From positions 29,297 through 93,296 of the forward strand of contig CADBQN010000012.1 in NCBI GenBank assembly GCA_902796855.1: a DNA stretch of 64,000 nt, in the 5' to 3' direction. The stretch is from an uncultured Bacillota bacterium. Its GTDB lineage: Bacteria > Bacillota > Dehalobacteriia > UBA7702. The notes under the pieces are model-generated. The model saw only the letters and a list, made by a program, of their open reading frames with translations. It had not been told where the DNA came from and did no database searches. Of this stretch, positions 25,493 to 33,598 are shown in pieces. The position numbers and the translations under genes are program-made. Positions within the stretch are counted from its first letter, which is position 1, and each line of letters opens with the position of its first letter.

Positions 25493-26887
25493 TCATTTTA
25501 ATCCGTATTTTTTCACCCGGTACACCAGCGCCTGGCGCGTCATACCCAGCGCCCTGGCGGCGGCGGCCATGTTGCCTTTGGCCTCCCGCAGCGCCGCGGC
25601 GATTTCTTCCCGCTCCCGCTCGTGGATGTCCTCCATCACCGTCTTTGCCGCGGCGGCGGCGCGCGGCGGCGGTTCCACGGGCACCAACGGCGTCTCTTCC
25701 AGGGAACCGTCCTCAAAGAGGTACGTCGGCAGGGCGCTGAACCCGATGCCCTGACCGTTCTCGGTGAAATTCATCGCCGACTCAATGGCGTGCTTCAGCT
25801 GGCGCACGTTGCCGGGCCAGGGAAAGCTCTGGAAAAAGTCCATGACCTCGTCGGCCACGCCGATGACGTTTTTGTGGAAACGCCGGTTGTAGCGGGAAAT
25901 GAAGTGGGAGACCAGCAGCGGGATGTCCTCCCGCCGCTCCATCAGGGAGGGGATGCGGATATAGACGACGGAAAGGCGGTAAAAGAGGTCGCGGCGGAGG
26001 ATGCCCCGTTCCACGGCGGCCTGGGGCAGCTCGTTGCTGCTGCTGATGACGCGGACGTCGATGGGCTCCCCTTTGCCGGAGCCGAGCTTATAGACGGTCT
26101 TTTCTTCCAGCACCCGCAGGAGCTTCGCCTGGGAGGCAAGGGGCATCGAGTTCATCTCGTCGAGAAAGACCGTGCCGCCTTTGGCCTGGAGAAAAAGACC
26201 CTCCCGCTCCACGGCGCCGGTGTAAACGCCCTTTGTCGTGCCGAAGAGGATCCCTTCCAGCAGGTTTTCGGGGATGGCGGCGCAGTTCACCGCCAAAAAG
26301 GGGCCGTCCCGCCTGTCGCTGTGCTGGTGGATCGTCCTGGCGAAGACCTCCTTGCCGGTGCCGGTGGCGCCGACGAGCATCACGGCGGAATTGCTCTTTG
26401 CCGCTTTCAGCGCCGTGCGGCGGCAGTCGGCAAAAACGGGGCTTTCGCCGATGAGATCGAGATTGGCCGAGGATTTCACCGCCGTCCGCTTTTTCACCGC
26501 GGTCTCGGCGGCCTTTCGCGGCTCGGCGGCGGCCCGTTTCACGATGAGGTATGCGCCGACGACGCGGCCGTCCTCGACCAGCGGCGACGCGGCGCAGTCG
26601 CGGGTGACTTCCGTTTCGCCAAGGCGGTAAGTGAACCCCTCCCGGGTCACCGTCCGCCGCTCCCGGATCGCCCGCAGAATGGGGCTGTCCTGGGGATCGA
26701 AATCAAAGAGATCCATCCAAAAACTGCCGTAGAGCTGATCCCGCAAAAGGGCGTCACCGTCGGCCATGGCCCTGTTCATATAGACGATGCGCCCCTGGAG
26801 ATCGCAGACGCAGACACCGTCGCCAATGGCGTCGAAGATCTCGGCGCTGACGTTGTCGATGGCAAACAGACCGTCGGAAAGACTCAC
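25493..26887 (-). CDS. Sigma-54-dependent enhancer-binding protein 2 (PAS-AAA+-Fis)
   Basis: 464 residues, GTG start with SD AAAGGAGGG. PAS-like N-terminus (about 10-115: FDAIGDGVCVCDLQGRIVYMNRAM), AAA+ domain with Walker A GATGTGKE (173-180), the sigma-54 loop GVYTGA (220-225, variant of GAFTGA), Walker B GGTVFLDEMNSM, and a Fis-type HTH (GNMAAAARALGMTRQALVYRVKK). Paralogue of regulator 1, with the same domain order and the same loop variant. It sits directly upstream of P2, so each of the two operons has its own adjacent activator, possibly with different sensing domains. Whether they cross-regulate is open. Confidence 0.92.
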   Translation of the reverse strand: MSLSDGLFAIDNVSAEIFDAIGDGVCVCDLQGRIVYMNRAMADGDALLRDQLYGSFWMDLFDFDPQDSPILRAIRERRTVTREGFTYRLGETEVTRDCAASPLVEDGRVVGAYLIVKRAAAEPRKAAETAVKKRTAVKSSANLDLIGESPVFADCRRTALKAAKSNSAVMLVGATGTGKEVFARTIHQHSDRRDGPFLAVNCAAIPENLLEGILFGTTKGVYTGAVEREGLFLQAKGGTVFLDEMNSMPLASQAKLLRVLEEKTVYKLGSGKGEPIDVRVISSSNELPQAAVERGILRRDLFYRLSVVYIRIPSLMERREDIPLLVSHFISRYNRRFHKNVIGVADEVMDFFQSFPWPGNVRQLKHAIESAMNFTENGQGIGFSALPTYLFEDGSLEETPLVPVEPPPRAAAAAKTVMEDIHEREREEIAAALREAKGNMAAAARALGMTRQALVYRVKKYGLK

Positions 26888-26941
26888 GCTTAGCCCTCCT
26901 TTCCGAAAAAATCCTTTTGTTCCCCTTTGGGAAACGGTTCT

Positions 26942-26990
26942 AAAAAGCGCCGCTCCCGCCGGGAGGATCGCTCCCGGCGGCAGGCGGCGC
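26942..26990 (-). terminator. Terminator of the PrsA-like gene
   Basis: Long G+C-rich stem (GCGCCGC ... CCGCCGGGAG / CCTCCCGGCGG ... GCGGCGC) followed by TTTTT on the minus strand, 18 bp past the stop. Confidence 0.8.
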
Positions 26991-27007
26991 CCGCGTTCAA
27001 AACATCA

Positions 27008-28156
27008 TTACTCTTCCGTCGCTTCGCCGTCGTCCGCGGCATCATCGGCGCTGTCGTCACTGTCGGCGGCGGTACTGTCATCGCCTTCATCGGCGGCGGC
27101 GTCATCGTCTTCGGCGGCAGCCTCATCATCAGTGGCGTCGGGACCGTAGTTGATGACGATTTCCGATTCTTCCTCAAACTGTTCCATATAATCGGAAACG
27201 AGGGTCTGCTTCTGTTCGTTGAGGAGATTCGTTTTGATCGTTTCCACCAGCTGGTCGAAGTCGTGATCGGCGTCCTGGAGGCCGGTGCAGAGGATGATGT
27301 GATAACCGTAGCTGCTCTTGACCGGTTCCTTCGTATACTGGCCTTCCTCGGTGAGCTCAAAAGAAGCGGCGGTAAATTCTTCCACATAGGAGCTGGCCGC
27401 GGCGGTAAAGGAGCCGTCCAGAGCGCCGCCGTTGGCGGCGGAGGCGGTATCGTCGGAATGATCTTTGGCGAGTTCGGCAAAGTCAGCGCCGCCGTCCAGT
27501 TCCTTGATGAGTTCTTTGGCTTCCGCTTCGGCGGCGGCCCATTCCTCATCGGTATAGACGGCATTGCCGCTCTCATCGGTCTCCGGTTCCCGGCCGTCGG
27601 CGGCTTCGGGTGAGATCAAAATATGGGAAACGGTGCGGTTATCGTATTCTTCCGGCGCTTCCTCGTATTTGGCTTTGGCTTCGTCGTCGCTGACTTCCAC
27701 GCCTTCCTTTTTGGCGAGGGCGTCGCCGAGTTTTTCCGAATAGAGATCGGAGGCGATGATCATCCGCAGCGTATCCTCGCTGAGACCGTATTGAGTCTGG
27801 ATCGTAGAGACCGCTTCGGAATAGGCTTTTTTATCCTCGACGCCGAGCATTTCAAAGCAATATTCGTCGATTTCCTTCGCCGACGGGGCGCAGTTTTCCT
27901 TTTCGCAGGCCTGCTTCACCTCTTCCATATAGACCAGGGACTGAATGGCCTGGCTCTGGAGCATTTCGCCCATATCGCTGCTGAGGTCGTAGTCGGAGCC
28001 GATGCCGTACATCGACATCATGTAGGTCACGTATTCCTCATAGGATTCCCGGGAAATCTTTTCCCCGTTCACCGTCGCCACCGGTTCCGCGCCGCAGGCG
28101 GTCAGCGCCAGGGCAAAGACGGCGCAAAAAAACAGAGCGATCATTCTTCTTTTCAT
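27008..28156 (-). CDS. PrsA/SurA-like peptidylprolyl isomerase lipoprotein
   Basis: 382 residues from the ATG at 28156 (SD AAAGGTGG; the longer frame runs through its own promoter). Signal peptide ends in the lipobox LTAC with Cys21. A SurA-like N-terminal helical region (VATVNGEKISRESYEEYV...) is followed by a parvulin-type rotamase domain (VSHILISPEA ... ELAKDHSDDTASAANGGALDG ... VKSSYGYHIILCTG). Folds exported proteins outside the membrane. The last ~45 residues are almost entirely Asp, Glu and Ala, an unusual acidic tail that may bind calcium or cell wall cations (speculative). Lies after mfd, as yabM/prsA-like genes often do. Confidence 0.88.
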   Translation of the reverse strand: MKRRMIALFFCAVFALALTACGAEPVATVNGEKISRESYEEYVTYMMSMYGIGSDYDLSSDMGEMLQSQAIQSLVYMEEVKQACEKENCAPSAKEIDEYCFEMLGVEDKKAYSEAVSTIQTQYGLSEDTLRMIIASDLYSEKLGDALAKKEGVEVSDDEAKAKYEEAPEEYDNRTVSHILISPEAADGREPETDESGNAVYTDEEWAAAEAEAKELIKELDGGADFAELAKDHSDDTASAANGGALDGSFTAAASSYVEEFTAASFELTEEGQYTKEPVKSSYGYHIILCTGLQDADHDFDQLVETIKTNLLNEQKQTLVSDYMEQFEEESEIVINYGPDATDDEAAAEDDDAAADEGDDSTAADSDDSADDAADDGEATEE

Positions 28157-28192
28157 AAAGTTCGTTTCCACCTTTCCGGTTGATTCCGTATT

Positions 28193-28221
28193 ATTATAAT
28201 CCATTTTCACCGATAATTCAA
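28193..28221 (-). promoter_or_regulatory. Sigma-A promoter of the PrsA-like gene
   Basis: Minus strand TTGAAT (28221-28216), 17-bp spacer, TATAAT (28198-28193), 36 bp before the start codon. Confidence 0.8.
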
Positions 28222-28308
28222 CTGCCGCCGCGTCATTTCCCCGACTCCGCCGCAAAAGTTACCAAAGAGGCCCAAAAGCGGACAATCGGCGGACAAACGC
28301 GGCCGGGT

Positions 28309-31300
28309 TCATTTCTGCGCCGCCATTTTCTCCTCTTTCCGCTTCCGCTCCCGCTTCATTTCCTGATAGCGGGCAAGATAAGCCAGGACCTTGATGGTGA
28401 AAAGCAGGGCGTTATCGCAGGTCAGCCTCCCGGTGATGATCTTCATTTCCAGGGTGTTGCCCATGGAGAACTCAAAATGGCGGCCGAATTCCCGCATCAG
28501 CGTCATCAGGTCGTCGCCGTCGACGTTGTTCAGGCCGTTGAAGGTCACGCGGAACTCGTGATAATTCTGGGACACCGAGGTGATGCCCAGCGGCGCCACG
28601 AGGAGCTTCAGCCGAATCACCAAAAAGAGATTGTAGACGGAATCCGGCACCGAGCCGAAGCGGTCTTCCAGCTCGTTCATGCACCGTTTCAGCTCCGCGG
28701 CGGTGTCGATCTCGGCGATCTGTTTATAGACGGCCAATTTCGTCTCGCCGTCGCCGACGTAGTCCTCGGGGAGATATGCGGAACTCAGGATATCGATGGG
28801 CACTTCCTCTTTGGGCTTTTTCGTCGGTTCGCCGCTGAGGCGGTGAACTTCCTCTTCGATGAGGCGGCAGTACATGTCGAAACCGACGGAAGCCATGTGC
28901 CCGTGCTGTTCCGAACCGAGGAGATTGCCGGTGCCGCGGATCTCCATATCCCGCATGGCGATCTTAAAGCCGCTGCCGAGATCGGTGTAGTCCCGAATGG
29001 CGGCGAGGCGCTTCTGCGCCGGGGTGTTCAGCAGTTTGCCCCGGGGATAGAAAAAATAGGCGAAGGCCTGCTGACGGCCGCGGCCCACCCGGCCCCTAAG
29101 CTGGTACATCTGGGAGAGGCCGTAGCGATCCGCCTCGTCGACGATGAGGGTGTTGACGTTGGAGAGGTCGATCCCCGATTCCACGATGGTGGTGCAGAGG
29201 AGGATATCCCCTTTCCCTTCCATAAAATCCATCATCGTCGTTTCCAAAGCCCGTTCCCCCATGCGGCCGTGGGCCACCAGGACCCGCGCCTCGGGGACAA
29301 AGGATTTGATCGTCGCGGCGACGCCCATCAGGTCGTCGATGCGGTTGTGAATGTAGTAAATCTGACCGCCGCGCTCGATCTCCCGGGAAAGGGCCTCTTT
29401 CAGCAGGAGGCTCTGATATTCCATCACATAGGTGCGGACGGGCCGCCGGTACCGCGGCGGCGTCTCGATGATGCTGATGTCCCTGATGCCGACGAGGGAC
29501 ATGTGGAGCGTCCGCGGGATCGGCGTCGCCGACATCGCCAGAATGTCGATGTTCTCCTTCAGGGATTTGAGCTTTTCCTTCTGACCGACGCCAAAGCGCT
29601 GTTCCTCGTCGATGACGAGAAGGCCAAGGTCTTTAAAAGCGATGTCCGCGTTGATGACCTTGTGGGTGCCGATGACGATATCGACGAGGCCCGAGGCGAG
29701 GCCCTCTTTGACCGCCTTCTGTTCCTCTTCGGTCTTAAAGCGGCTCAAAGCGCCGATCCTCACGCCGAAGCGGTCCAGCCGCTCGTGGAAGGTGCGCTCG
29801 TGCTGCTGGGCCAGAACCGTCGTGGGGACGAGAATGGCCACCTGCTTGCCGTCGAGGACGGCCTTAAAGGCGGCGCGGAGCGCCACCTCGGTCTTGCCGT
29901 AACCCACGTCACCGCAGAGCAGGCGATCCATGGGGCGGCCGCTTTCCATATCGGCTTTCACGGCGGCGATGGCCTCGGTCTGATCCGGCGTTTCCTCAAA
30001 GGGGAAGTCCGCTTCCATCTCCCGCTGCCATTCGCTGTCCGGGGAAAAGGCGTGGCCCCGGGCGGCGTTGCGGGCGGCGTAAAGGCGGATCAGTTCCTCG
30101 GCCATTTCCCGGACGGAAGCGCGCACCTTCTCCTTGGTGTTCTTCCAGTCCCTGCCGCCGAGTTTGTTGACTTTCGGCGCGGCAGCGCCCTCGCTGCCGA
30201 TGTATTTTTGGATCAGATCCATCTGATCGGTGGGGATGTAGAGCTTGTCGGTGCCCTCGTAACGGATCAGCAGATAATCCCGCTCCGTCTCGTCGACGGC
30301 CAGCCGCTCGATCCCCATATAGCGGCCGATGCCGTGGGTATCGTGGACAACGTAATCGCCGACTTTTAAATCGACGAAGGAAGAGATGGGCTTCGACTTT
30401 TTCCGCCGCCGCGGCCCCTGTTTTTCCTTTTTCGCCGTCTGGCCGAGATCCCCCTCGGCCAGGAAAAAGGCGGGGGTCTCGTAGGATTCCACGCTCTTTT
30501 GCAGCGGGAACATCACCACGCGGCAGTTCTTCAGCTGCCGGGAGGCGACGAGCCCTTCCAGCTTCGTTTTGCCGTTTTCGTCGGCGGCGCAGAAATAGAC
30601 GGGGCCCTTTTCGCAGAGGGCTTCCAATTCCTCGACGCGTTCCTCCACCGGGCGATAGAACGAAAATTCCCGCAGGGGAACGGTGTTCATTCGGGTCGTG
30701 CGGAAGCCTGTCGGCACCTGGATATAGGAAAAAATGAGGAGCCGGTGCTGATCCAGGGCGGCGAAGGTATGGGCTTTATTGCGGAACATTTCCCCGTAGC
30801 CCGAAAGAGTCTCCCCGGAGCGATACAGCTCATAGGTAATTTCCCGCATCTCCCGGTCGTCCTCTTCCATGGCTTTGCCGATGGCGGCGGGCTCCTCGAT
30901 GAAGATCATGCCGTCTTTGGGGAGGTAGTCCTCGAGATACGCTTCCTTATAAAAATAGGAGAGGAGCTGTTCCGTGATATCGGCGTAGGCGCCCTCGGCG
31001 ACGTAGTCCAAAAGCCGCTCCGTCCGTTCGACGCAGCGCCGCTTACTGACGTCCCGCAGCTTGGCGGCGCGTTTGGCGCTGTCGCGCCGGATCCGCTCAA
31101 CGCCGTTGGCCCGGATCTTTTCCGGGAGGAAAAAGGCGCTCCCCGGGCTGATGACGGCCTTTTTGATCTCACCCCTGGAGACCTGGGTCTCGGGATCGAA
31201 AAGGCGGATCGACTCGATCTCATCGTCAAAAAAATCAACGCGGCAGGGCCACGCCGAAGACGGCGGGAAAATATCCACGACACTGCCGCGGACGCTGAAG

Positions 31301-31827
31301 AACCCCCGCTCCTCGGTGAGGGATTCCCGAACGTAGCCGACCTCGACAAGGCGGGCGGCGAGAGCGGAAATCTCCATGACGTCGCCGACGCGCAGCTCGA
31401 TCCGACCGTTCCGCCAGTAGAACGGCGGGATCACCCGGCGGCTCAGCGCGTCCTTGGAAATAAAGGCGAGATAGGGCTTTTCCGCGGCGAGGCCTTCCAT
31501 GGCCCGGATGCGCTCGATGCCCGGCTCGCCGTTGATGGCCACCGACTCGCAGGGCATGCGGTCCCGGGCCGGATAGTAACCGGTCTCCCCGGCAGACAGA
31601 AAACGCCGGGCCATGATCCGCAGGCTCTTCGCCTTTTCTTCCGTCTCCGTAACGTACAGTACCTTTTTCTCTTTTTCCCTCACCGCCGAGACAGCGAAAA
31701 GAAGGCGCACTTCATCGCCGGCGCCGCATATTTCCCAGCTCCGGCTGACACCTTCTCCAAAGATCTTGTCATAGGCAGGAATGTATTGCCAAAGGAAATT
31801 CATGTTTTCCAATTCAATTTGTGCCAT
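28309..31827 (-). CDS. mfd: Transcription-repair coupling factor
   Basis: 1172 residues, full family length. Order: UvrB-like N-terminal region, CarD-like RNAP-interaction domain (FVDLKVGDYVVHDTHGIGRYMGIERL), RecG-like helicase domains with Walker A GDVGYGKTEVALRAA and DEEQ box VIDEEQRFGV, TRG-motif region IRGTGNLLGSEQHGHMASVG and a C-terminal autoinhibitory domain. Mfd removes stalled RNA polymerase at lesions and recruits UvrA. Downstream of pth as in Bacillus (pth-mfd order), 132 bp away. Confidence 0.97.
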   Translation of the reverse strand: MAQIELENMNFLWQYIPAYDKIFGEGVSRSWEICGAGDEVRLLFAVSAVREKEKKVLYVTETEEKAKSLRIMARRFLSAGETGYYPARDRMPCESVAINGEPGIERIRAMEGLAAEKPYLAFISKDALSRRVIPPFYWRNGRIELRVGDVMEISALAARLVEVGYVRESLTEERGFFSVRGSVVDIFPPSSAWPCRVDFFDDEIESIRLFDPETQVSRGEIKKAVISPGSAFFLPEKIRANGVERIRRDSAKRAAKLRDVSKRRCVERTERLLDYVAEGAYADITEQLLSYFYKEAYLEDYLPKDGMIFIEEPAAIGKAMEEDDREMREITYELYRSGETLSGYGEMFRNKAHTFAALDQHRLLIFSYIQVPTGFRTTRMNTVPLREFSFYRPVEERVEELEALCEKGPVYFCAADENGKTKLEGLVASRQLKNCRVVMFPLQKSVESYETPAFFLAEGDLGQTAKKEKQGPRRRKKSKPISSFVDLKVGDYVVHDTHGIGRYMGIERLAVDETERDYLLIRYEGTDKLYIPTDQMDLIQKYIGSEGAAAPKVNKLGGRDWKNTKEKVRASVREMAEELIRLYAARNAARGHAFSPDSEWQREMEADFPFEETPDQTEAIAAVKADMESGRPMDRLLCGDVGYGKTEVALRAAFKAVLDGKQVAILVPTTVLAQQHERTFHERLDRFGVRIGALSRFKTEEEQKAVKEGLASGLVDIVIGTHKVINADIAFKDLGLLVIDEEQRFGVGQKEKLKSLKENIDILAMSATPIPRTLHMSLVGIRDISIIETPPRYRRPVRTYVMEYQSLLLKEALSREIERGGQIYYIHNRIDDLMGVAATIKSFVPEARVLVAHGRMGERALETTMMDFMEGKGDILLCTTIVESGIDLSNVNTLIVDEADRYGLSQMYQLRGRVGRGRQQAFAYFFYPRGKLLNTPAQKRLAAIRDYTDLGSGFKIAMRDMEIRGTGNLLGSEQHGHMASVGFDMYCRLIEEEVHRLSGEPTKKPKEEVPIDILSSAYLPEDYVGDGETKLAVYKQIAEIDTAAELKRCMNELEDRFGSVPDSVYNLFLVIRLKLLVAPLGITSVSQNYHEFRVTFNGLNNVDGDDLMTLMREFGRHFEFSMGNTLEMKIITGRLTCDNALLFTIKVLAYLARYQEMKRERKRKEEKMAAQK

Positions 31828-31959
31828 AGAACTCTCTATTCCTTTGTCCTGACGCCGCCTCCGCTTTCCCCCGGCGGCTCAAACGGTTCCTCCTGTTAAA
31901 AGTCTGTTTTTATTATATCTGAAACAAAAGAGAAAAACAATCTTTTCTTCCGCGTTTTC

Positions 31960-32625
31960 TCAGCGTTCCTCCGTCGCTTTTCCGTTCAGCGGGATCAGCG
32001 GCGGGACATCCTTTTTCGCGGTCTCCTTCCCGCCGTCGTCCGCTTCCTTTTTCTTCTTCGGCAGACGGGAATAGACATTGTAGCGGTTCATCACCGCCTC
32101 GCTGCCGCTTTCCAGCCACAGCTTCACGGCGTCGACGGAAAGCTCCAGCATTGAGGAGACCTTTTCCCATTCCTCTTTGGAAAAGCGGCCGAGGACGTGA
32201 TCGATGACGTCGCCGTCGGCGGCGCCGATGCCGATCTTCAGCCGCGGGAAATCATCGCCGCCGAGATGGGCGATGACGGATTTCAGGCCGTTATGGCCGC
32301 CGCTGCTCCCTTTGGGGCGAAAGCGCATCGTCCCCACGGGCAGGGAGAGATCGTCGGCGAGGATGAGGATGTCCTCGTTCTCTACCTTGTAATAGCGGGC
32401 CAGCTGACCGACGCACTCGCCGCTGAGGTTCATAAAGGTCTGCGGCTTCACGATCATCACCTTTTCCCCGCGAAAGCGCACGGTGTTGTAAAGACAGAGC
32501 GTCCCCTTGAGAGCGAGCTCCGCGCCGAAATCGTCGGCAAGGAGATCGGCGGCGATGAAGCCGACATTATGACGGGTGGTTTCGTATTTGACGCCGGGAT
32601 TCCCCAGGCCGGCAATGATTTTCAT
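31960..32625 (-). CDS. pth: Peptidyl-tRNA hydrolase with C-terminal extension
   Basis: 221 residues; family members usually have about 185-195. Core signatures: KIIAGLGNPGVKYETTRHNVGF with the catalytic histidine at 20, FMNLSGECVGQLARYY, and DDLSLPVGTMRFRPKGSSGGHNGLKSV. It hydrolyses peptidyl-tRNA released from stalled ribosomes. The extra ~30 residues at the end (LPKKKKEADDGGKETAKKDV...) are charged and of low complexity. Part of the prs-pth-mfd neighbourhood conserved in Bacillota. Confidence 0.94.
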   Translation of the reverse strand: MKIIAGLGNPGVKYETTRHNVGFIAADLLADDFGAELALKGTLCLYNTVRFRGEKVMIVKPQTFMNLSGECVGQLARYYKVENEDILILADDLSLPVGTMRFRPKGSSGGHNGLKSVIAHLGGDDFPRLKIGIGAADGDVIDHVLGRFSKEEWEKVSSMLELSVDAVKLWLESGSEAVMNRYNVYSRLPKKKKEADDGGKETAKKDVPPLIPLNGKATEER

Positions 32626-32734
32626 GGACGGTTCCTCGATTTCTTTCTTTCGGTCTGCCTCTATCTTATCATATTTTTGCCGAAATAGACATAGTTATTT
32701 TTATAAAGATATTCAACCGGAAAGGATCATTCCC

Positions 32735-33379
32735 ATGGAAATTACCGCCAATCAACTCCTCGGCCTCCCCGTTTTCAGCCTGGAACGCGGCGAGCGGATC
32801 GGACTGGTCAAAAGCTTTCTGCTGGACCCCGCGGAAAAGGAACTCATCGCCCTGATGATCGGCAGCAAAAAGATCATCAAGGACGAGTCCGTGCTCTGCC
32901 TCGCCGACGCCGCGGGCCTGAGTTTTGAGGTCATCACCGTGGACAGCCCCGCCGTTCTGCGCAAAAAGGCGGACTGCCCCCACCTGAAAGAACTGCTGAA
33001 GAATCCGCCGAGCGTCGCCGGTCTCGCCGTCATCAAAAAGGACGGCGCTTTTCTGGGACGGGCCGATTCCTTTTACATCGACTCCGAAACGGGCAAAATC
33101 ACCAAAATTGAGCTGGCCGCGTCTTTCCCCGGCTTTTTTAAGGAGCGGTCGTTCCTCCCCATCGACATGATCGAGATCATCGGCAGCGACATGATCCTCG
33201 CCAAAGACGGCGCCGCCGCGGAACGGGCCGGCGGCGAAAAGCGCGGCCTGCCGCCGAAGCGCCCCAAGGCGGAGCCGGGATGCGGCGAGCGGATCATGGC
33301 CCTCTCCCACCGGCAGTTCTTCCCCCGCCGCCGGGAAACGGTCTTCCCCGAGATCCCCCGGGAGGACGCGAAAGAATGA
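32735..33379 (+). CDS. PRC-barrel domain protein
   Basis: 214 residues from the ATG at 32735 (SD AAAGGA 8 bp upstream; the longer frame overlaps pth antisense). Two PRC-barrel units: MEITANQLLGLPVFSLERGERIGLVKSFLLDPAEKELIALMI (1-75) and VAGLAVIKKDGAFLGRADSFYIDSETGKITKIELA (about 92-160). PRC barrels bind RNA, protein or photosynthetic partners; in spore formers two-unit proteins of this kind have no settled role. The tail is basic and Pro/Arg-rich. It is transcribed against its neighbours, divergent from pth. Confidence 0.8.
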   Translation: MEITANQLLGLPVFSLERGERIGLVKSFLLDPAEKELIALMIGSKKIIKDESVLCLADAAGLSFEVITVDSPAVLRKKADCPHLKELLKNPPSVAGLAVIKKDGAFLGRADSFYIDSETGKITKIELAASFPGFFKERSFLPIDMIEIIGSDMILAKDGAAAERAGGEKRGLPPKRPKAEPGCGERIMALSHRQFFPRRRETVFPEIPREDAKE

Positions 33380-33383
33380 AAGG

Positions 33384-33413
33384 AGCCCTTTCCCCGCACA
33401 AGGGAAAGGGCTT
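33384..33413. terminator. Hairpin after the PRC-barrel gene
   Basis: AGCCCTTTCCC and GGGAAAGGGCT with a short loop just past the stop at 33379. T-runs are weak on both strands; on the minus strand it would end a transcript coming from prs through the rod-like repeat. Confidence 0.5.
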
Positions 33414-33422
33414 CAGGCTGCA

Positions 33423-33588
33423 GACAAAGTACCCCAAAACGCAGAACGTATCAGAGGGTCGAGAAAGGCTTAGACGCGGTGAAACTCGCCCGGATTCGGC
33501 GATTCGCTATACAAAGCGGTATGCGAATCGTCGGAGATGGGCGATTTCGCCGTGTATCAGCCTCTCTCGGCACTCTGAGGGCTTTGTC
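33423..33588. ncRNA. Long rod-like imperfect inverted repeat, candidate structured RNA
   Basis: The segment folds on itself over its whole length: GACAAAG (33423-33429) with CTTTGTC (33582-33588); TCAGAG / CTCTGA; CGAGA / TCTCG; GGCT / AGCC; GGTGAAA / TTTCGCC; TCGCCC / GGGCGA; an 8x8 internal loop; and an apical stem CGATTCGC plus ATAC / GTAT plus GCGAATCG with a 6-base loop (33513-33518). A 16-base bulge lies on the left arm near the base. No open reading frame is credible here. Rod shape with internal loops recalls 6S RNA, but no conserved 6S sequence was recognised, and the strand is unresolved. It may also be a prs 3'UTR structure or a palindromic element. Confidence 0.5.
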
Positions 33589-33598
33589 CTGCTTAAGC

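Noticed and set aside
33423..33588. Firm call as 6S RNA
   Set aside because: Overall rod shape is suggestive, but I could not match conserved 6S sequence or a central bubble with confidence, and the strand is unknown.
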